A stretch of 64,000 nt of DNA from Mycolicibacterium baixiangningiae. GTDB lineage: Bacteria; Actinomycetota; Actinomycetes; Mycobacteriales; Mycobacteriaceae. A program made the translations under genes and the position numbers. The notes under the pieces are model-generated. The model was not told the DNA's origin, did no database searches, and saw only the letters and a program-made list of their open reading frames with translations. The stretch spans positions 868,001 through 932,000 of the forward strand of contig NZ_CP066218.1 in assembly GCF_016313185.1 (NCBI RefSeq), read 5' to 3'. Below, piece by piece: positions 28,344 to 37,632 of this stretch (within the stretch, counting starts at the first letter, position 1; each line of letters begins with the position of its first letter).

Positions 28344-28880
28344 CTACTTCTCATGCGCCGCGGACAGCGTGACGGTGAGGGTGTCGGCGACCTTCATCGA
28401 ACCCATGAACATCGAGTACGGTTTGACGCCGAAGTCTGTCTGCCGCAGCGTGGTTCGCGCCGCCAGCGCCCACCCGTCGTCGGCGTCGGCGACGTGCACG
28501 TCCAGCGCGTGCTCACGCCGGCGGCCGTGGATCTCGAGTTCGCCGGTCAGGCGGTAGCCGCCGTCGGTGGGCGTGACCGCGCTGGATTCGAACAAGACGG
28601 TCGGATAGCGTTGCACTGACAGCGTTTTCAGGGCGTATGAGCGCGCCAGCGCCCGCTCGGGACCGGACAGCGGTGTCACCCCGCCCGCACCGCCTTCGAC
28701 CGACAGCGAGCCGACGTCCGCGGTCAACCGCATGGCGGAAGGTTCGACGCCGTTCCACTCGACGGTGGCGTTCCAGCTTTCGACCAGGATGCTCAGCCGG
28801 TGACCCATTCGGGCGGCGGGGCCCGCCACGTCGGTGAGGATGCGCAGGTCGCCGTCCGAGGCGTCGAGCGTCCAGGCCAT
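28344..28880 (-). CDS. YceI family protein
   Basis: A 178-residue lipocalin-like protein of the YceI family. It begins with a DASDGDLRILT strand and includes SVQRYPTVLFESSAV, GELEIHGRRRE and DFGVKPYSMFMGSMKV, all typical. No signal peptide, so it is cytoplasmic, unlike E. coli YceI. ATG 28880 is selected because family homology starts there. Known relatives bind isoprenoid chains, which is suggestive beside menG and menJ but unproven. Confidence 0.85.
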   Translation of the reverse strand: MAWTLDASDGDLRILTDVAGPAARMGHRLSILVESWNATVEWNGVEPSAMRLTADVGSLSVEGGAGGVTPLSGPERALARSYALKTLSVQRYPTVLFESSAVTPTDGGYRLTGELEIHGRRREHALDVHVADADDGWALAARTTLRQTDFGVKPYSMFMGSMKVADTLTVTLSAAHEK

Positions 28881-28890
28881 GGGCGTGACG

Positions 28891-29340
28891 CTACCCGGCT
28901 GCGGTGCGGGCCTCCCACAGTCGCAGGCTCTCGGGTCCGACCGCGGCATCGTGAGTCTGCTGGAAGTTCCGCCCGCCGCGCCGATACGTCGCCAGCACCG
29001 CCGCGGGAACCTCCGATTCCAGGAACTGCGCGGCCAGCCACCGACACGGCCGCACGTGGACGAGGTCTACCGCTGATGCGGCGCTGGCGGAATCGTGCCG
29101 GTAGGGGCCTTCGATGCGGCCCAACCAGAACAGGCCCTCCGGGTCGCGGGTCCATACCAGCGCACCGTCGGGCACGTCGGCGAACCGGGCGATCCGCCGC
29201 GCGAGGCGGTCGTCGTCCACTCCGAGCTCACCGAACCCGCATACCCCGAGCCTGCGGCCACGCGCGATCGTCTTCCCAGCGTCGATGCCGTCGTCACGCG
29301 AGCGCATCGGCGCCCGGTACACCAAGACCATGGCTGACAT
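28891..29340 (-). CDS. Hypothetical protein with PUA/EVE-like domain pattern
   Basis: A 149-residue cytoplasmic protein (146 if ATG 29331 is used). The middle, GALVWTRDPEGLFWLGRIEG then PYRHD...VDLVHVRPCRW, followed by NFQQTHD, resembles the N-terminal domain found before Mrr-type nuclease domains and in EVE/PUA-like base-reader proteins. No nuclease domain is attached. This is a pattern resemblance, not a firm assignment. It lies 10 bases before the YceI gene on the same strand, probably co-transcribed. Confidence 0.55.
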   Translation of the reverse strand: MSAMVLVYRAPMRSRDDGIDAGKTIARGRRLGVCGFGELGVDDDRLARRIARFADVPDGALVWTRDPEGLFWLGRIEGPYRHDSASAASAVDLVHVRPCRWLAAQFLESEVPAAVLATYRRGGRNFQQTHDAAVGPESLRLWEARTAAG

Positions 29341-29402
29341 CCTGGGGGATAGTCGGTGCGTGGGTGGGTACCCGCGTGGAATGGCGGAACATCGGAGGAG
29401 CA

Positions 29403-31007
29403 ATGGGCAGCGCGTCGCGCAAGACCGCGCTGTGGGCCGGCGTTGCTGTCGCGGTGCTCGCCGCCGGCAGCGCCGGGTGCGGCTCCTCTGAGCACGACGA
29501 AGGAGCAGCGCCGATGGACCCCAGCACATTCGAGCGGTTGGGCACCGTTGACGAGCGCTACCAGTCCTACAACGTCGAGATGCTCGAGGTGACCGGCGGC
29601 GCCTTCTGGAAGCCCTACGGGTCGTCGACCGGTTCGTCGGAAGCGCCCGACTCGTCGGCCACGACCCCGGCAGGGATGAACTCCGACCTCTACCAGTACC
29701 GGCCACCACTGGACCTGGCCAACCCCCGCCTGCGCACACTGGCCGCGGCACTCGGCCCCGCCTACGTCCGGGTCAGCGGAACATGGGCCAACACCACCTA
29801 TTTCGCCGATATGGACCCTGCGCCGGCGGAGCCGCCCGAGGGGTTCGACGGCGTGCTGACCCGCGATCAGTGGCGCGGGGTGGTGGATTTCTCGCGCGCG
29901 GTGGACGCGAACATCGTGTCCTCGTTCGCGATCAGCCCGGGAACGCGGGACCCGGACGGCGTGTGGACGCCCGACCTGGCCCGCCGTTGGCTCGACTACA
30001 CCCGTTCGGTCGGTGGGCGGATCGCCGCGGCCGAATTCATGAACGAACCGAATGTGGCCGCCATGGGCGGTGCGCCGAAGGGGTACGACGGGGCTGCCTA
30101 CGGCCGAGACTTCAAGGTGTTCAGGGAATTCGCCGACCAGGTCGCGCCCGACATGACGATCGCAGGCCCCGGCTCCGTCGGCGAGACTCCCGGAACCTGG
30201 GGGCTCACCTACGGTGCGCAGGGGACGATCCGCACGTCCGTCATGCTCACCGCCGGCGGCCGGGGGGTGGACGTGTTCTCCTATCACCACTACGGCGCCG
30301 CCTCGCAACGCTGCGCCGCCATCGGCGCGGCACAGACGACGGCCGACGACGCGTTGACCGAAGACTGGTTGGGACGAACCAGCAAGACCGCGGCCTACTA
30401 CGCCAGTGTCCGTGACGAGTACCAACCGGGCAAACCGATGTGGCTCACCGAAACAGCCGACGCCGCATGTGGTGGAAATCCCTGGGCATCAACATTTCTC
30501 GACAGCTTCCGGTATCTGGATCAGCTCGGCAGGCTGGCACGTGCGGGGGTACAGATGGTGGCGCACAACACGCTGGTGGCCAGTGACTACGGCCTGCTCG
30601 ACGACACCGACTTCACGCCCCAGCCGAACTACTGGGCGGCCCTGCTGTGGAAGCGGTTGATGGGGCCCACCGTGCTGGACTCGGGTGTGCCGATCGAGGA
30701 GGGCACGCACCTCTACGCGCACTGCCAACCGGGCACGCCGGGCGGGGTGACACTGCTGGCGATCAACAACGACCGCACCGCCTCACGGACGGTCGAGCTG
30801 TCGACGGCGGCCGAACGCTACACCCTTGCCGCCGACCCGCTGGACTCCCGGACGGTGAGCCTGAACGGGCACCCGTTGGCGCTCGGGCCCGGCGACGCCC
30901 TACCCACGTTGTCCGGTGCGCCGACAGCTGCCGGTGAGCTGATATTGGAACCCGCCACGATCACCTTCCTGACGATTCCCACGGCCGGCAACCAGGCGTG
31001 CAGTTGA
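29403..31007 (+). CDS. Secreted GH79-like glycoside hydrolase lipoprotein
   Basis: A 534-residue lipoprotein with a lipidation site in GSAGC (Cys about 26). The remainder is a TIM-barrel hydrolase of heparanase/beta-glucuronidase (GH79) type: RTLAAALGPAYVRVSGTW, the acid/base Glu in AEFMNEPN (about E215), DVFSYHHYG, and the nucleophile Glu in PMWLTETAD (about E350), then a C-terminal beta-sandwich (LAINNDRTASRTVEL). GGAGGAG precedes ATG 29403 by 2-4 bases. It may cleave a glycan of the own envelope or the surroundings; the substrate is unknown. Confidence 0.75.
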   Translation: MGSASRKTALWAGVAVAVLAAGSAGCGSSEHDEGAAPMDPSTFERLGTVDERYQSYNVEMLEVTGGAFWKPYGSSTGSSEAPDSSATTPAGMNSDLYQYRPPLDLANPRLRTLAAALGPAYVRVSGTWANTTYFADMDPAPAEPPEGFDGVLTRDQWRGVVDFSRAVDANIVSSFAISPGTRDPDGVWTPDLARRWLDYTRSVGGRIAAAEFMNEPNVAAMGGAPKGYDGAAYGRDFKVFREFADQVAPDMTIAGPGSVGETPGTWGLTYGAQGTIRTSVMLTAGGRGVDVFSYHHYGAASQRCAAIGAAQTTADDALTEDWLGRTSKTAAYYASVRDEYQPGKPMWLTETADAACGGNPWASTFLDSFRYLDQLGRLARAGVQMVAHNTLVASDYGLLDDTDFTPQPNYWAALLWKRLMGPTVLDSGVPIEEGTHLYAHCQPGTPGGVTLLAINNDRTASRTVELSTAAERYTLAADPLDSRTVSLNGHPLALGPGDALPTLSGAPTAAGELILEPATITFLTIPTAGNQACS

Positions 31008-31020
31008 GGTGCGGCGCTGA

Positions 31021-31659
31021 CTAATTCGGATCAGGAGGGGAACCGGGCGGGCGTGGTGCGTTGAGCCGGTACTTGACCCCGAGCATCCGGATGACGAAGC
31101 AGACCGCCGCGGCGGCCAGCCCGGCCGGCAGGCCGTACACATCGAGTTCGATGGCCACCACGGTGAGCACCGCGGCGGCGAGGGCAGGGATTGCATACAG
31201 TTCGCTGCGCAACACCGTCGGGACCTGCCCGCACAGCGCATCCCGGATCGTGCCCCCGCCGACCGCGGTGATGACGCCGAGCAGAACCGCGGGTGCCATG
31301 CCGAGCCCGAACGCCAGCGCCTTGCTCGCGCCCATCACCGCGAACACGCTCAACCCGATCGCGTCGAACACGGTCAGCGACATCCCCAGTCTGTCCAGCC
31401 ACGGGTTGAGGAGCAACGCGATGAGCGCGCCCCCCACGGCGAGTGCGAAGTAGGGCCAGTAGAGGAACGTCGCCGGGGGCAGCGCGCCGATGAGGACGTC
31501 GCGGATCACCCCGCCGCCCAACGCCGTCAGCATGCCGAGGGTCACCACGCCGACCACATCGAGCCGGGTGGCGCGCAACGCCGTCAGCGCCCCATTGAGA
31601 CCGAAGGCGAAGGTGCCGGTCAGGTCCAGTGCGAACAGCAGCGGCGGGTCGGTGTTCAC
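31021..31659 (-). CDS. Trimeric intracellular cation (TRIC) channel family protein (UPF0126)
   Basis: A 212-residue membrane protein with two three-helix repeats. Each repeat carries the family glycine-arginine motif: GMLTALGGGVIRDVLIG and GVITAVGGGTIRDALCG. Bacterial TRIC proteins are K+-permeable trimers. A short Pro-rich tail ends the protein. Convergent with the GH79-like gene, 13 bases apart. Confidence 0.9.
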   Translation of the reverse strand: MNTDPPLLFALDLTGTFAFGLNGALTALRATRLDVVGVVTLGMLTALGGGVIRDVLIGALPPATFLYWPYFALAVGGALIALLLNPWLDRLGMSLTVFDAIGLSVFAVMGASKALAFGLGMAPAVLLGVITAVGGGTIRDALCGQVPTVLRSELYAIPALAAAVLTVVAIELDVYGLPAGLAAAAVCFVIRMLGVKYRLNAPRPPGSPPDPN

Positions 31660-31764
31660 CGACCCTGCCTATCACGGCCTGACCTGGGATACCGGGCGGT
31701 GGCCGGTTTCCCTCGCCTCGACGTACTCTGCCGGTGCGGGCGGTCACCGGCGACGGGAGTACGG

Positions 31765-32028
31765 ATGCGCACCTTCTGGCGGTACGTCCGCATTCAGCTG
31801 ATGATGTTCGTATTCGGGTGCGTCGGGCCGATATTCCTGGTCCTGTTCTTCACCACCCGCCCTGATCCGTCGATGAAGTGGGCGTACTGGATCGGGCTGT
31901 TCATCACGACCGCCGATATCCTCATCGCCCTGGCGCTCACCGAGGCGAGCGGCAAAGACGCTCGGCCCGCCGATATGCGGATCGCGCTGGCATTCGCCAA
32001 ACGGCGCGACGGCGGCTCCGGCGAGTGA
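31765..32028 (+). CDS. Small two-helix membrane protein
   Basis: An 87-residue protein with two transmembrane helices (about 8-30 and 40-60) and a charged C-terminal tail (FAKRRDGGSGE). GGGAG lies about 5 bases before ATG 31765. It ends against the convergent menJ gene. No family recognised. Confidence 0.6.
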   Translation: MRTFWRYVRIQLMMFVFGCVGPIFLVLFFTTRPDPSMKWAYWIGLFITTADILIALALTEASGKDARPADMRIALAFAKRRDGGSGE

Positions 32029-33249
32029 TCAGCGGAAGGGCTTGCGGGCATCCATACCGCGCGATGCCAGCCCACCGGCGCGCCAGACGCGGGCGATCCA
32101 GTCGGCGTCCTCGTCGGTGACCAGGTTGCCCATCACGCGCACGGCGATGCGCATCAGCGTCGACGACCTCATCGCGAGCGGACCGGTCACCGGGAGGAAC
32201 CGCGGCAACGTCAGCAGCAGCGCCAGCCTGCGCGCCACGGAGAACCCCCGGGCGTAGTGCTCGGTCAGCACCGCGGGCCAGGCCTGCGACAGATCACCGG
32301 AGTCCAGCAGGTCGGCGGCCAGGCGCCCGGTCTCCAGGCCGTAGTCGATGCCCTCGCCGTTGAGCGGGTTCACGCACGCCGCGGCGTCACCGATCAGCAT
32401 CCAGTTGGGCCCGGCCACCCCCGACACCGCACCGCCCATGGGCAGCAGCGCGGACAGCGGCGCGCGCGGTTCGCCTTCGAAGCCCCACTCCTCGCGGCGC
32501 AGCGCCGTGTAATACGACATCAGCGGACGCAACGCGGCATCTGCGGGGCGCTTATCGGTGGCCAGGGCGCCGACGCCGATGTTCACTTCGCCATTGCCCA
32601 GCGGGAAGATCCAGCCGTAGCCGGGCAGCACCTTGCCCTCCGGTGAGCGCAGTTCGAGGTGTGAGGTGATCCACGGCTCGTTGCTGCGCGGCGTGGCGAT
32701 GTACCCGCGGACCGCGACGCCGTAGACGGTCTGCTGATGCCACTGCCGGCCCAGCGTGCGGCCCAGCGTCGAACGCGCCCCGTCGGCGACGATCAGTGTC
32801 TCGAGGCCGATCTCCTCACCGGAGTCCAGTGTCAGCGAGTCCACACGGCCAGCCGAACCATGCGAGACACCAACGACTTTCGCGCCGAGGATCATCTTCG
32901 CCCCGTCGTCGGCGGCGACCGAGCGGATCCGGTCGTCGAGTTCGGTGCGGGGGACCGCGCTGCCCGTCGACGGGAACGAGGGGCCGGGCCAGGCCACCTC
33001 CACGTCGGCGCCGAATCCCGACATGCGCAGACCGCGGTGGCGGATGCGGGTGTCGAGCCACGGTCCGAGGCCCAGGCGTTCGAGTTCGGCGACCGCCCGC
33101 GGGGTCAACCCGTCCCCGCAGGCTTTGTCGCGCGGGAATCGGGCGGCATCGACGACAAGGACGTCGCGGCCTGCGCGGGCCGCCCACGCCGCGGCCGCCG
33201 AACCCGCAGGTCCGGCCCCGACAACGACCACATCCGCCCGGGTCTTCAT
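32029..33249 (-). CDS. menJ: Menaquinone reductase MenJ (geranylgeranyl reductase family)
   Basis: A 406-residue FAD enzyme. The dinucleotide motif VVGAGPAGSAAAAWAARAG opens the protein, followed by RFPRDKACGDGLTPRAV and the GDAAACVNPLNGEGIDYG segment of the geranylgeranyl reductase family. M. tuberculosis MenJ (Rv0561c) is also 406 aa and saturates one isoprene unit of menaquinone. ATG 33249 fits this length. Divergent from grcC1 by 20 bases, so the two probably share control. Confidence 0.9.
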   Translation of the reverse strand: MKTRADVVVVGAGPAGSAAAAWAARAGRDVLVVDAARFPRDKACGDGLTPRAVAELERLGLGPWLDTRIRHRGLRMSGFGADVEVAWPGPSFPSTGSAVPRTELDDRIRSVAADDGAKMILGAKVVGVSHGSAGRVDSLTLDSGEEIGLETLIVADGARSTLGRTLGRQWHQQTVYGVAVRGYIATPRSNEPWITSHLELRSPEGKVLPGYGWIFPLGNGEVNIGVGALATDKRPADAALRPLMSYYTALRREEWGFEGEPRAPLSALLPMGGAVSGVAGPNWMLIGDAAACVNPLNGEGIDYGLETGRLAADLLDSGDLSQAWPAVLTEHYARGFSVARRLALLLTLPRFLPVTGPLAMRSSTLMRIAVRVMGNLVTDEDADWIARVWRAGGLASRGMDARKPFR

Positions 33250-33269
33250 TGTCACAGTATGTTGGCAGG

Positions 33270-34277
33270 GTGAGGACACCGGCGACTGTGGTGGCGGGCG
33301 TGGATTTCGGCGACGCGGCTTTCGCGACCGAAGTTCGCGACGGAGTCGCCCGCATCGAGGATCTGATGTCCACCGAGCTGGGCAAGGCGGACGAGCTGAT
33401 GGCCGAGGCCGTCCAGCACCTCTTCCAGGCCGGCGGCAAGCGGTTCCGTCCGCTGTTCACGGTGCTCTCGGCGCAACTCGGGCCGGATCCGAACGCCTGG
33501 CAGGTGTCGGTGGCCGGTGCGGTGATCGAGCTGGTGCACCTGGCGACGCTCTACCACGACGACGTGATGGACGAGGCGCAGATGCGGCGCGGGGCGCCGA
33601 GCGCCAACGCCCGCTGGGGCAACAACATCGCGATCCTCGCCGGTGACTACCTGTTCGCCACGGCCTCGCGGCTGGTGTCGCGCCTCGGCCCGGACGCGGT
33701 GCGGATCATCGCCGACACGTTCGCCCAATTGGTCACCGGCCAGATGCGCGAGACGCGCGGCGCGGTCGAGGGCGTCGACGAGATCGATCACTACCTGAAG
33801 GTGGTGTACGAGAAGACGGCCTGTCTGATCGCCGCATCCGGCCGGTTCGGGGCCACGTTCTCCGGCGCCGACGAGGCGCAGATCGAACGGTTGGCGCGGC
33901 TCGGCGGGATCGTCGGCACGGCGTTCCAGATCTCCGACGACATCATCGACATCGACAGCGATCCGGACGAATCGGGCAAGGTTCCGGGCACCGATCTGCG
34001 TGAGGGTGTTCACACTCTGCCCGTGCTGTACGCACTGCGGGAGTCCGGTCCGGACACCGACCGACTGCGCGAACTGCTCGCCCGCCCGATCGACAACGAC
34101 GACGATCTGGCCGAGGCGCTGCGGCTGCTGCGCCGTTCACCAGGCATGGAGCAGGCCAAGGCCACCGTGACGCGCTACGCGCAGCAGGCCCGCGACGAGC
34201 TGGCCGCGCTGCCGGACGTGCCGGGTCGCCAGGCGCTGGCGTCGTTGGTGGACTACACGATCACCCGGCACGGTTGA
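33270..34277 (+). CDS. grcC1: Polyprenyl diphosphate synthase GrcC1
   Basis: A 335-residue trans-prenyltransferase making the polyprenyl tail, most likely for menaquinone. The first aspartate-rich motif DDVMD lies at about 97-101 and the second DDIID about residue 222; the FQAGGKRFRP substrate segment is near 52-61. GTG 33270 gives the same length as M. tuberculosis Rv0562. An htpX gene follows 67 bases downstream. Confidence 0.92.
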   Translation: MRTPATVVAGVDFGDAAFATEVRDGVARIEDLMSTELGKADELMAEAVQHLFQAGGKRFRPLFTVLSAQLGPDPNAWQVSVAGAVIELVHLATLYHDDVMDEAQMRRGAPSANARWGNNIAILAGDYLFATASRLVSRLGPDAVRIIADTFAQLVTGQMRETRGAVEGVDEIDHYLKVVYEKTACLIAASGRFGATFSGADEAQIERLARLGGIVGTAFQISDDIIDIDSDPDESGKVPGTDLREGVHTLPVLYALRESGPDTDRLRELLARPIDNDDDLAEALRLLRRSPGMEQAKATVTRYAQQARDELAALPDVPGRQALASLVDYTITRHG

Positions 34278-34341
34278 GCGTCGCCGGAACCCAGACGGCT
34301 GTATGCAGCGTTGGATCAGCGAAGACTTCACGAGGAGGTAG

Positions 34342-35220
<879 letters not shown>

Positions 35221-35405
35221 GCGGCGCCCGCGCGTCGAGATCCACACCAGGGTCGTCAAGGCGCCCGCTTGGCAGCCCTCACGTCGATCTCGGCGAAAGG
35301 CAGCAGCCCCGGCCGCGAAACGAAATCCCCCGGCCGCGCGATGATCAACGCATGGGAAATCAGTCAGCCGATGCGCGCCGCGGCACCCGCACATATGGTG
35401 TGGGC

Positions 35406-35942
35406 GTGCTCAGCAGAATCCTGGCAGGCGCCGCGACCGTCTTCGGCGCAGCGGTCATGACGGCAGGCCTCGCCGCGGCCCAACCGCCGGCGCCCGCCCC
35501 GCCCCCCGCGCCCAACGTCAACGCGTGGCCGCCCGTGTCTCCCATGGAGTTCACGGCGATGAACGGCACGTGGTACGCGTTCGGCGCGCCCGGCGACCTC
35601 ACGTGCGTCATCCAGCGCGGCGGCGCCTACGGCTGCAGCGGCCCCCTTCCCGCCGCCCCACAGGGCGCCAACCTGGTCAGCGGTGGCATCGGTGGTGTGC
35701 CGACATTTGCCAACGTGGGGGCCCCGTTCTCCAACGTCGTCGAAACCGTCAAACCGTTGCCGGCCAACACCCGGCTGAGCTTCCAGACGGTCAGTTGCGG
35801 CACCGACGGCACGATGACCACATGCGTCGACGCGCACAACGGCGCCGGCTTCGTCATCAGCCCGGCCGCCAGCTTCGTGCTGCAGCCCAGCAACCCCCTG
35901 CTGATGCCGCGCGAGGGCCGCAGCAACCCCTACTTCAACTGA
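35406..35942 (+). CDS. Secreted mycobacterial protein of unknown function
   Basis: A 178-residue exported protein. The signal peptide (about 1-27, ending GLAAAQ) is followed by a Pro-rich spacer (PPAPAPPPAPN) and a ~140-residue domain with four Cys (DLTCVIQ, YGCSG, VSCGTDG, TTCVD) suggesting two disulfides. GTG 35406 was preferred because it places the signal peptide at the start; ATG 35352 would add 18 polar residues. It overlaps the end of the convergent M20 gene by 13 bases. The family is common in mycobacteria and uncharacterised. Confidence 0.72.
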   Translation: MLSRILAGAATVFGAAVMTAGLAAAQPPAPAPPPAPNVNAWPPVSPMEFTAMNGTWYAFGAPGDLTCVIQRGGAYGCSGPLPAAPQGANLVSGGIGGVPTFANVGAPFSNVVETVKPLPANTRLSFQTVSCGTDGTMTTCVDAHNGAGFVISPAASFVLQPSNPLLMPREGRSNPYFN

Positions 35943-37183
35943 GCATCGGCTCCGAGCAGCGCGCGTAGCAGCACGTCGGCGCCCAGCGTCAGGTCCTCGG
36001 GGGCGGTGGCCTCGCCGGGTGCGTGGCTGACACCGTCGACGCTCGGAACGAAGACCATGGCCGCGGGCGCGATCCCCGCCATGATCTGGGCGTCATGTCC
36101 CGCGCCGCTGCACATCGTGAGCGTTGTCGCGCCGAGCGCGTCGGCGCCGTCGACGATGTGACGGGTCAGCGACGGGTCCATCGGGACCGGCGGTTGCACG
36201 ACCCCGCGCTCGAGCGTGATCGCGGTGCCGGTGGACGCCGCGATGTCGCCGGCCCATCGGTCCAGGATCTCCAGGCCGGTGCCGATACGCCCGGCGGCGT
36301 CGTCACGGATCTCGATCCCGACAGTGGCGACCCCCGGGATCACATTGCGTACACCCGGTCCGATGCCCAGCGTCCCCGTGGTGGCCACCCGGACGTAGCC
36401 GTCGTCGGCCAGCGCCCGCACCGCGAGCACGAGCCGCGCCGCCGCCACCGCGGCGTCCCGCCGAGCCGACATCGGTGTGGTGCCCGCGTGATTGGCCTCG
36501 CCGCTGATGGTCGCGGTGACGCCGGCCTGACCGGTGATACCGGTGACCACGCCGATCCGCGCCCCCGAATCCTCCAGCACCGGGCCCTGTTCGACGTGCA
36601 GTTCGAAGAACCCGGCGATGCGCTGCGGTGACCACGCGGCCTCGGCGATGCCCGCCGGATCACCGCCGGCGGCCCGGATCCGGTCGGAAAGCGTGACGCC
36701 CTCGGCGTCGACGTGCGCCAGGTCGGCCGCGGTGAGTGCGCCCGTCACCGCCTTGGAGCCCACCATGCCGGGAGTGCCGCGGGCGCCCTCCTCGTTGCTG
36801 AACGCCACGACGACGAGGTCGTGGCGGAGCTGTCGGTCCGCGCGGCGCAGCGCTTCGGCGGCCGCCAGCGCAGACAGCACCCCCGCGGGTCCGTCGAGCG
36901 GGCCGGCTCGCACCACGCTGTCCAGATGGCTGCCGGTGAGCAGCGCGGTCTCGCATCCACTGCCGGGCAGCCGGCCGAACAGGTTGGTGGCCGCGTCGAC
37001 CCACACTTCGAGTCCGGCGTCGGCCATCCAGCCGGCGACCAGGTCGCGGGCACGTACATCCTCGGGCGAGTAGGCCAGCCGCGTCACTCCGCCCACCGGG
37101 TCGGCGCCGATGGACGCCAACCGGGCGATTCGGTCGTTCAGCAGATCGCCGGCGACCCGCAGCTCACAGACCGAGGAGTGCAC
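35930..37183 (-). CDS. M20-family ureido-acid hydrolase (allantoate amidohydrolase / N-carbamoyl-L-amino-acid hydrolase type)
   Basis: A 417-residue binuclear zinc hydrolase. Metal ligands are visible in GSHLDSV (about H86) and PLDGPAGV (about D97), and the catalytic/metal Glu pair in SNEEGAR near 131; the dimerisation segment carries GEANHAGTTPM. This family removes the carbamoyl group from N-carbamoyl amino acids, allantoate or beta-ureidopropionate with release of CO2 and ammonia. Last gene of the minus-strand cluster; its start overlaps the upstream AH_C gene by 20 bases. It probably completes degradation of the product of the hydantoinase. Confidence 0.82.
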   Translation of the reverse strand: MHSSVCELRVAGDLLNDRIARLASIGADPVGGVTRLAYSPEDVRARDLVAGWMADAGLEVWVDAATNLFGRLPGSGCETALLTGSHLDSVVRAGPLDGPAGVLSALAAAEALRRADRQLRHDLVVVAFSNEEGARGTPGMVGSKAVTGALTAADLAHVDAEGVTLSDRIRAAGGDPAGIAEAAWSPQRIAGFFELHVEQGPVLEDSGARIGVVTGITGQAGVTATISGEANHAGTTPMSARRDAAVAAARLVLAVRALADDGYVRVATTGTLGIGPGVRNVIPGVATVGIEIRDDAAGRIGTGLEILDRWAGDIAASTGTAITLERGVVQPPVPMDPSLTRHIVDGADALGATTLTMCSGAGHDAQIMAGIAPAAMVFVPSVDGVSHAPGEATAPEDLTLGADVLLRALLGADAQLK

Positions 37184-37583
37184 TGGCTGCGCAGTTGGCC
37201 GAGAGATGCGCCTGGTAGGCCCGCCAGCCGCCGAAGTCGGCGATGTCGAGAACCTTGTCGCCGGGGCGGATCCGGTCAGGCTGCAGGATCATCGCGCGTA
37301 CCGTCGACCCGTCGGACAGCTCGATCGACCCGATCTCCAACTCAGCGGGCTCCTGCGGCAGCAGGACGTCGAAGAGCAGCTCGTCGGACATCTCGTAGAG
37401 CTCGCCGGTGATGGAGGCACCGTCACCGTCGACGGGGAACAGGCCGGGGAACTCGTCACGGATTGCGAAGAACCGGTAGTGCGGCGCCGTGGTGACAGCC
37501 CCGACGAGCCGGGCCAGACCGGCGATCGCGCCGTGGTCCTTCTGCCCGGACATGGCGGTGCCGTTGAGGAACATCAGTTGCAT
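37164..37583 (-). CDS. Stand-alone allophanate-hydrolase C-terminal-like domain (AH_C)
   Basis: A 139-residue protein matching the gamma-glutamylcyclotransferase-like C-terminal domain of allophanate hydrolase: MFLNGTAMSGQ, TAPHYRFFAIRD, GASITGELYEM and the terminal DFGGWRAYQAHL. No amidase domain is attached, so it is not itself an allophanate hydrolase. ATG 37583 follows GAAAGG by 7 bases. A 16-base palindrome lies between it and the GntR gene. Stand-alone copies turn up beside urea, triazine and ureide catabolism genes; their role is unclear. Confidence 0.7.
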   Translation of the reverse strand: MQLMFLNGTAMSGQKDHGAIAGLARLVGAVTTAPHYRFFAIRDEFPGLFPVDGDGASITGELYEMSDELLFDVLLPQEPAELEIGSIELSDGSTVRAMILQPDRIRPGDKVLDIADFGGWRAYQAHLSANCAASALLGL

Positions 37584-37602
37584 GGTTGAGCCTTTCGGTG
37601 AC

Positions 37603-37618
37603 AGCTGCATGTGCAGCT
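37603..37618. promoter_or_regulatory. 16-base palindrome between the GntR and AH_C genes
   Basis: AGCTGCA (37603-37609) and its complement TGCAGCT (37612-37618) flank a 2-base centre. It lies upstream of the AH_C/M20 pair and just after the GntR gene on the minus strand. It may be an operator or a small hairpin separating the two parts of the cluster; there is no T-run. Confidence 0.35.
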
Positions 37619-37632
37619 CGGTGTTTTCCGGA

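Noticed and set aside
35230..35405. A gene between htpX and the secreted protein
   Set aside because: Short overlapping frames only, with no ribosome site or family resemblance.
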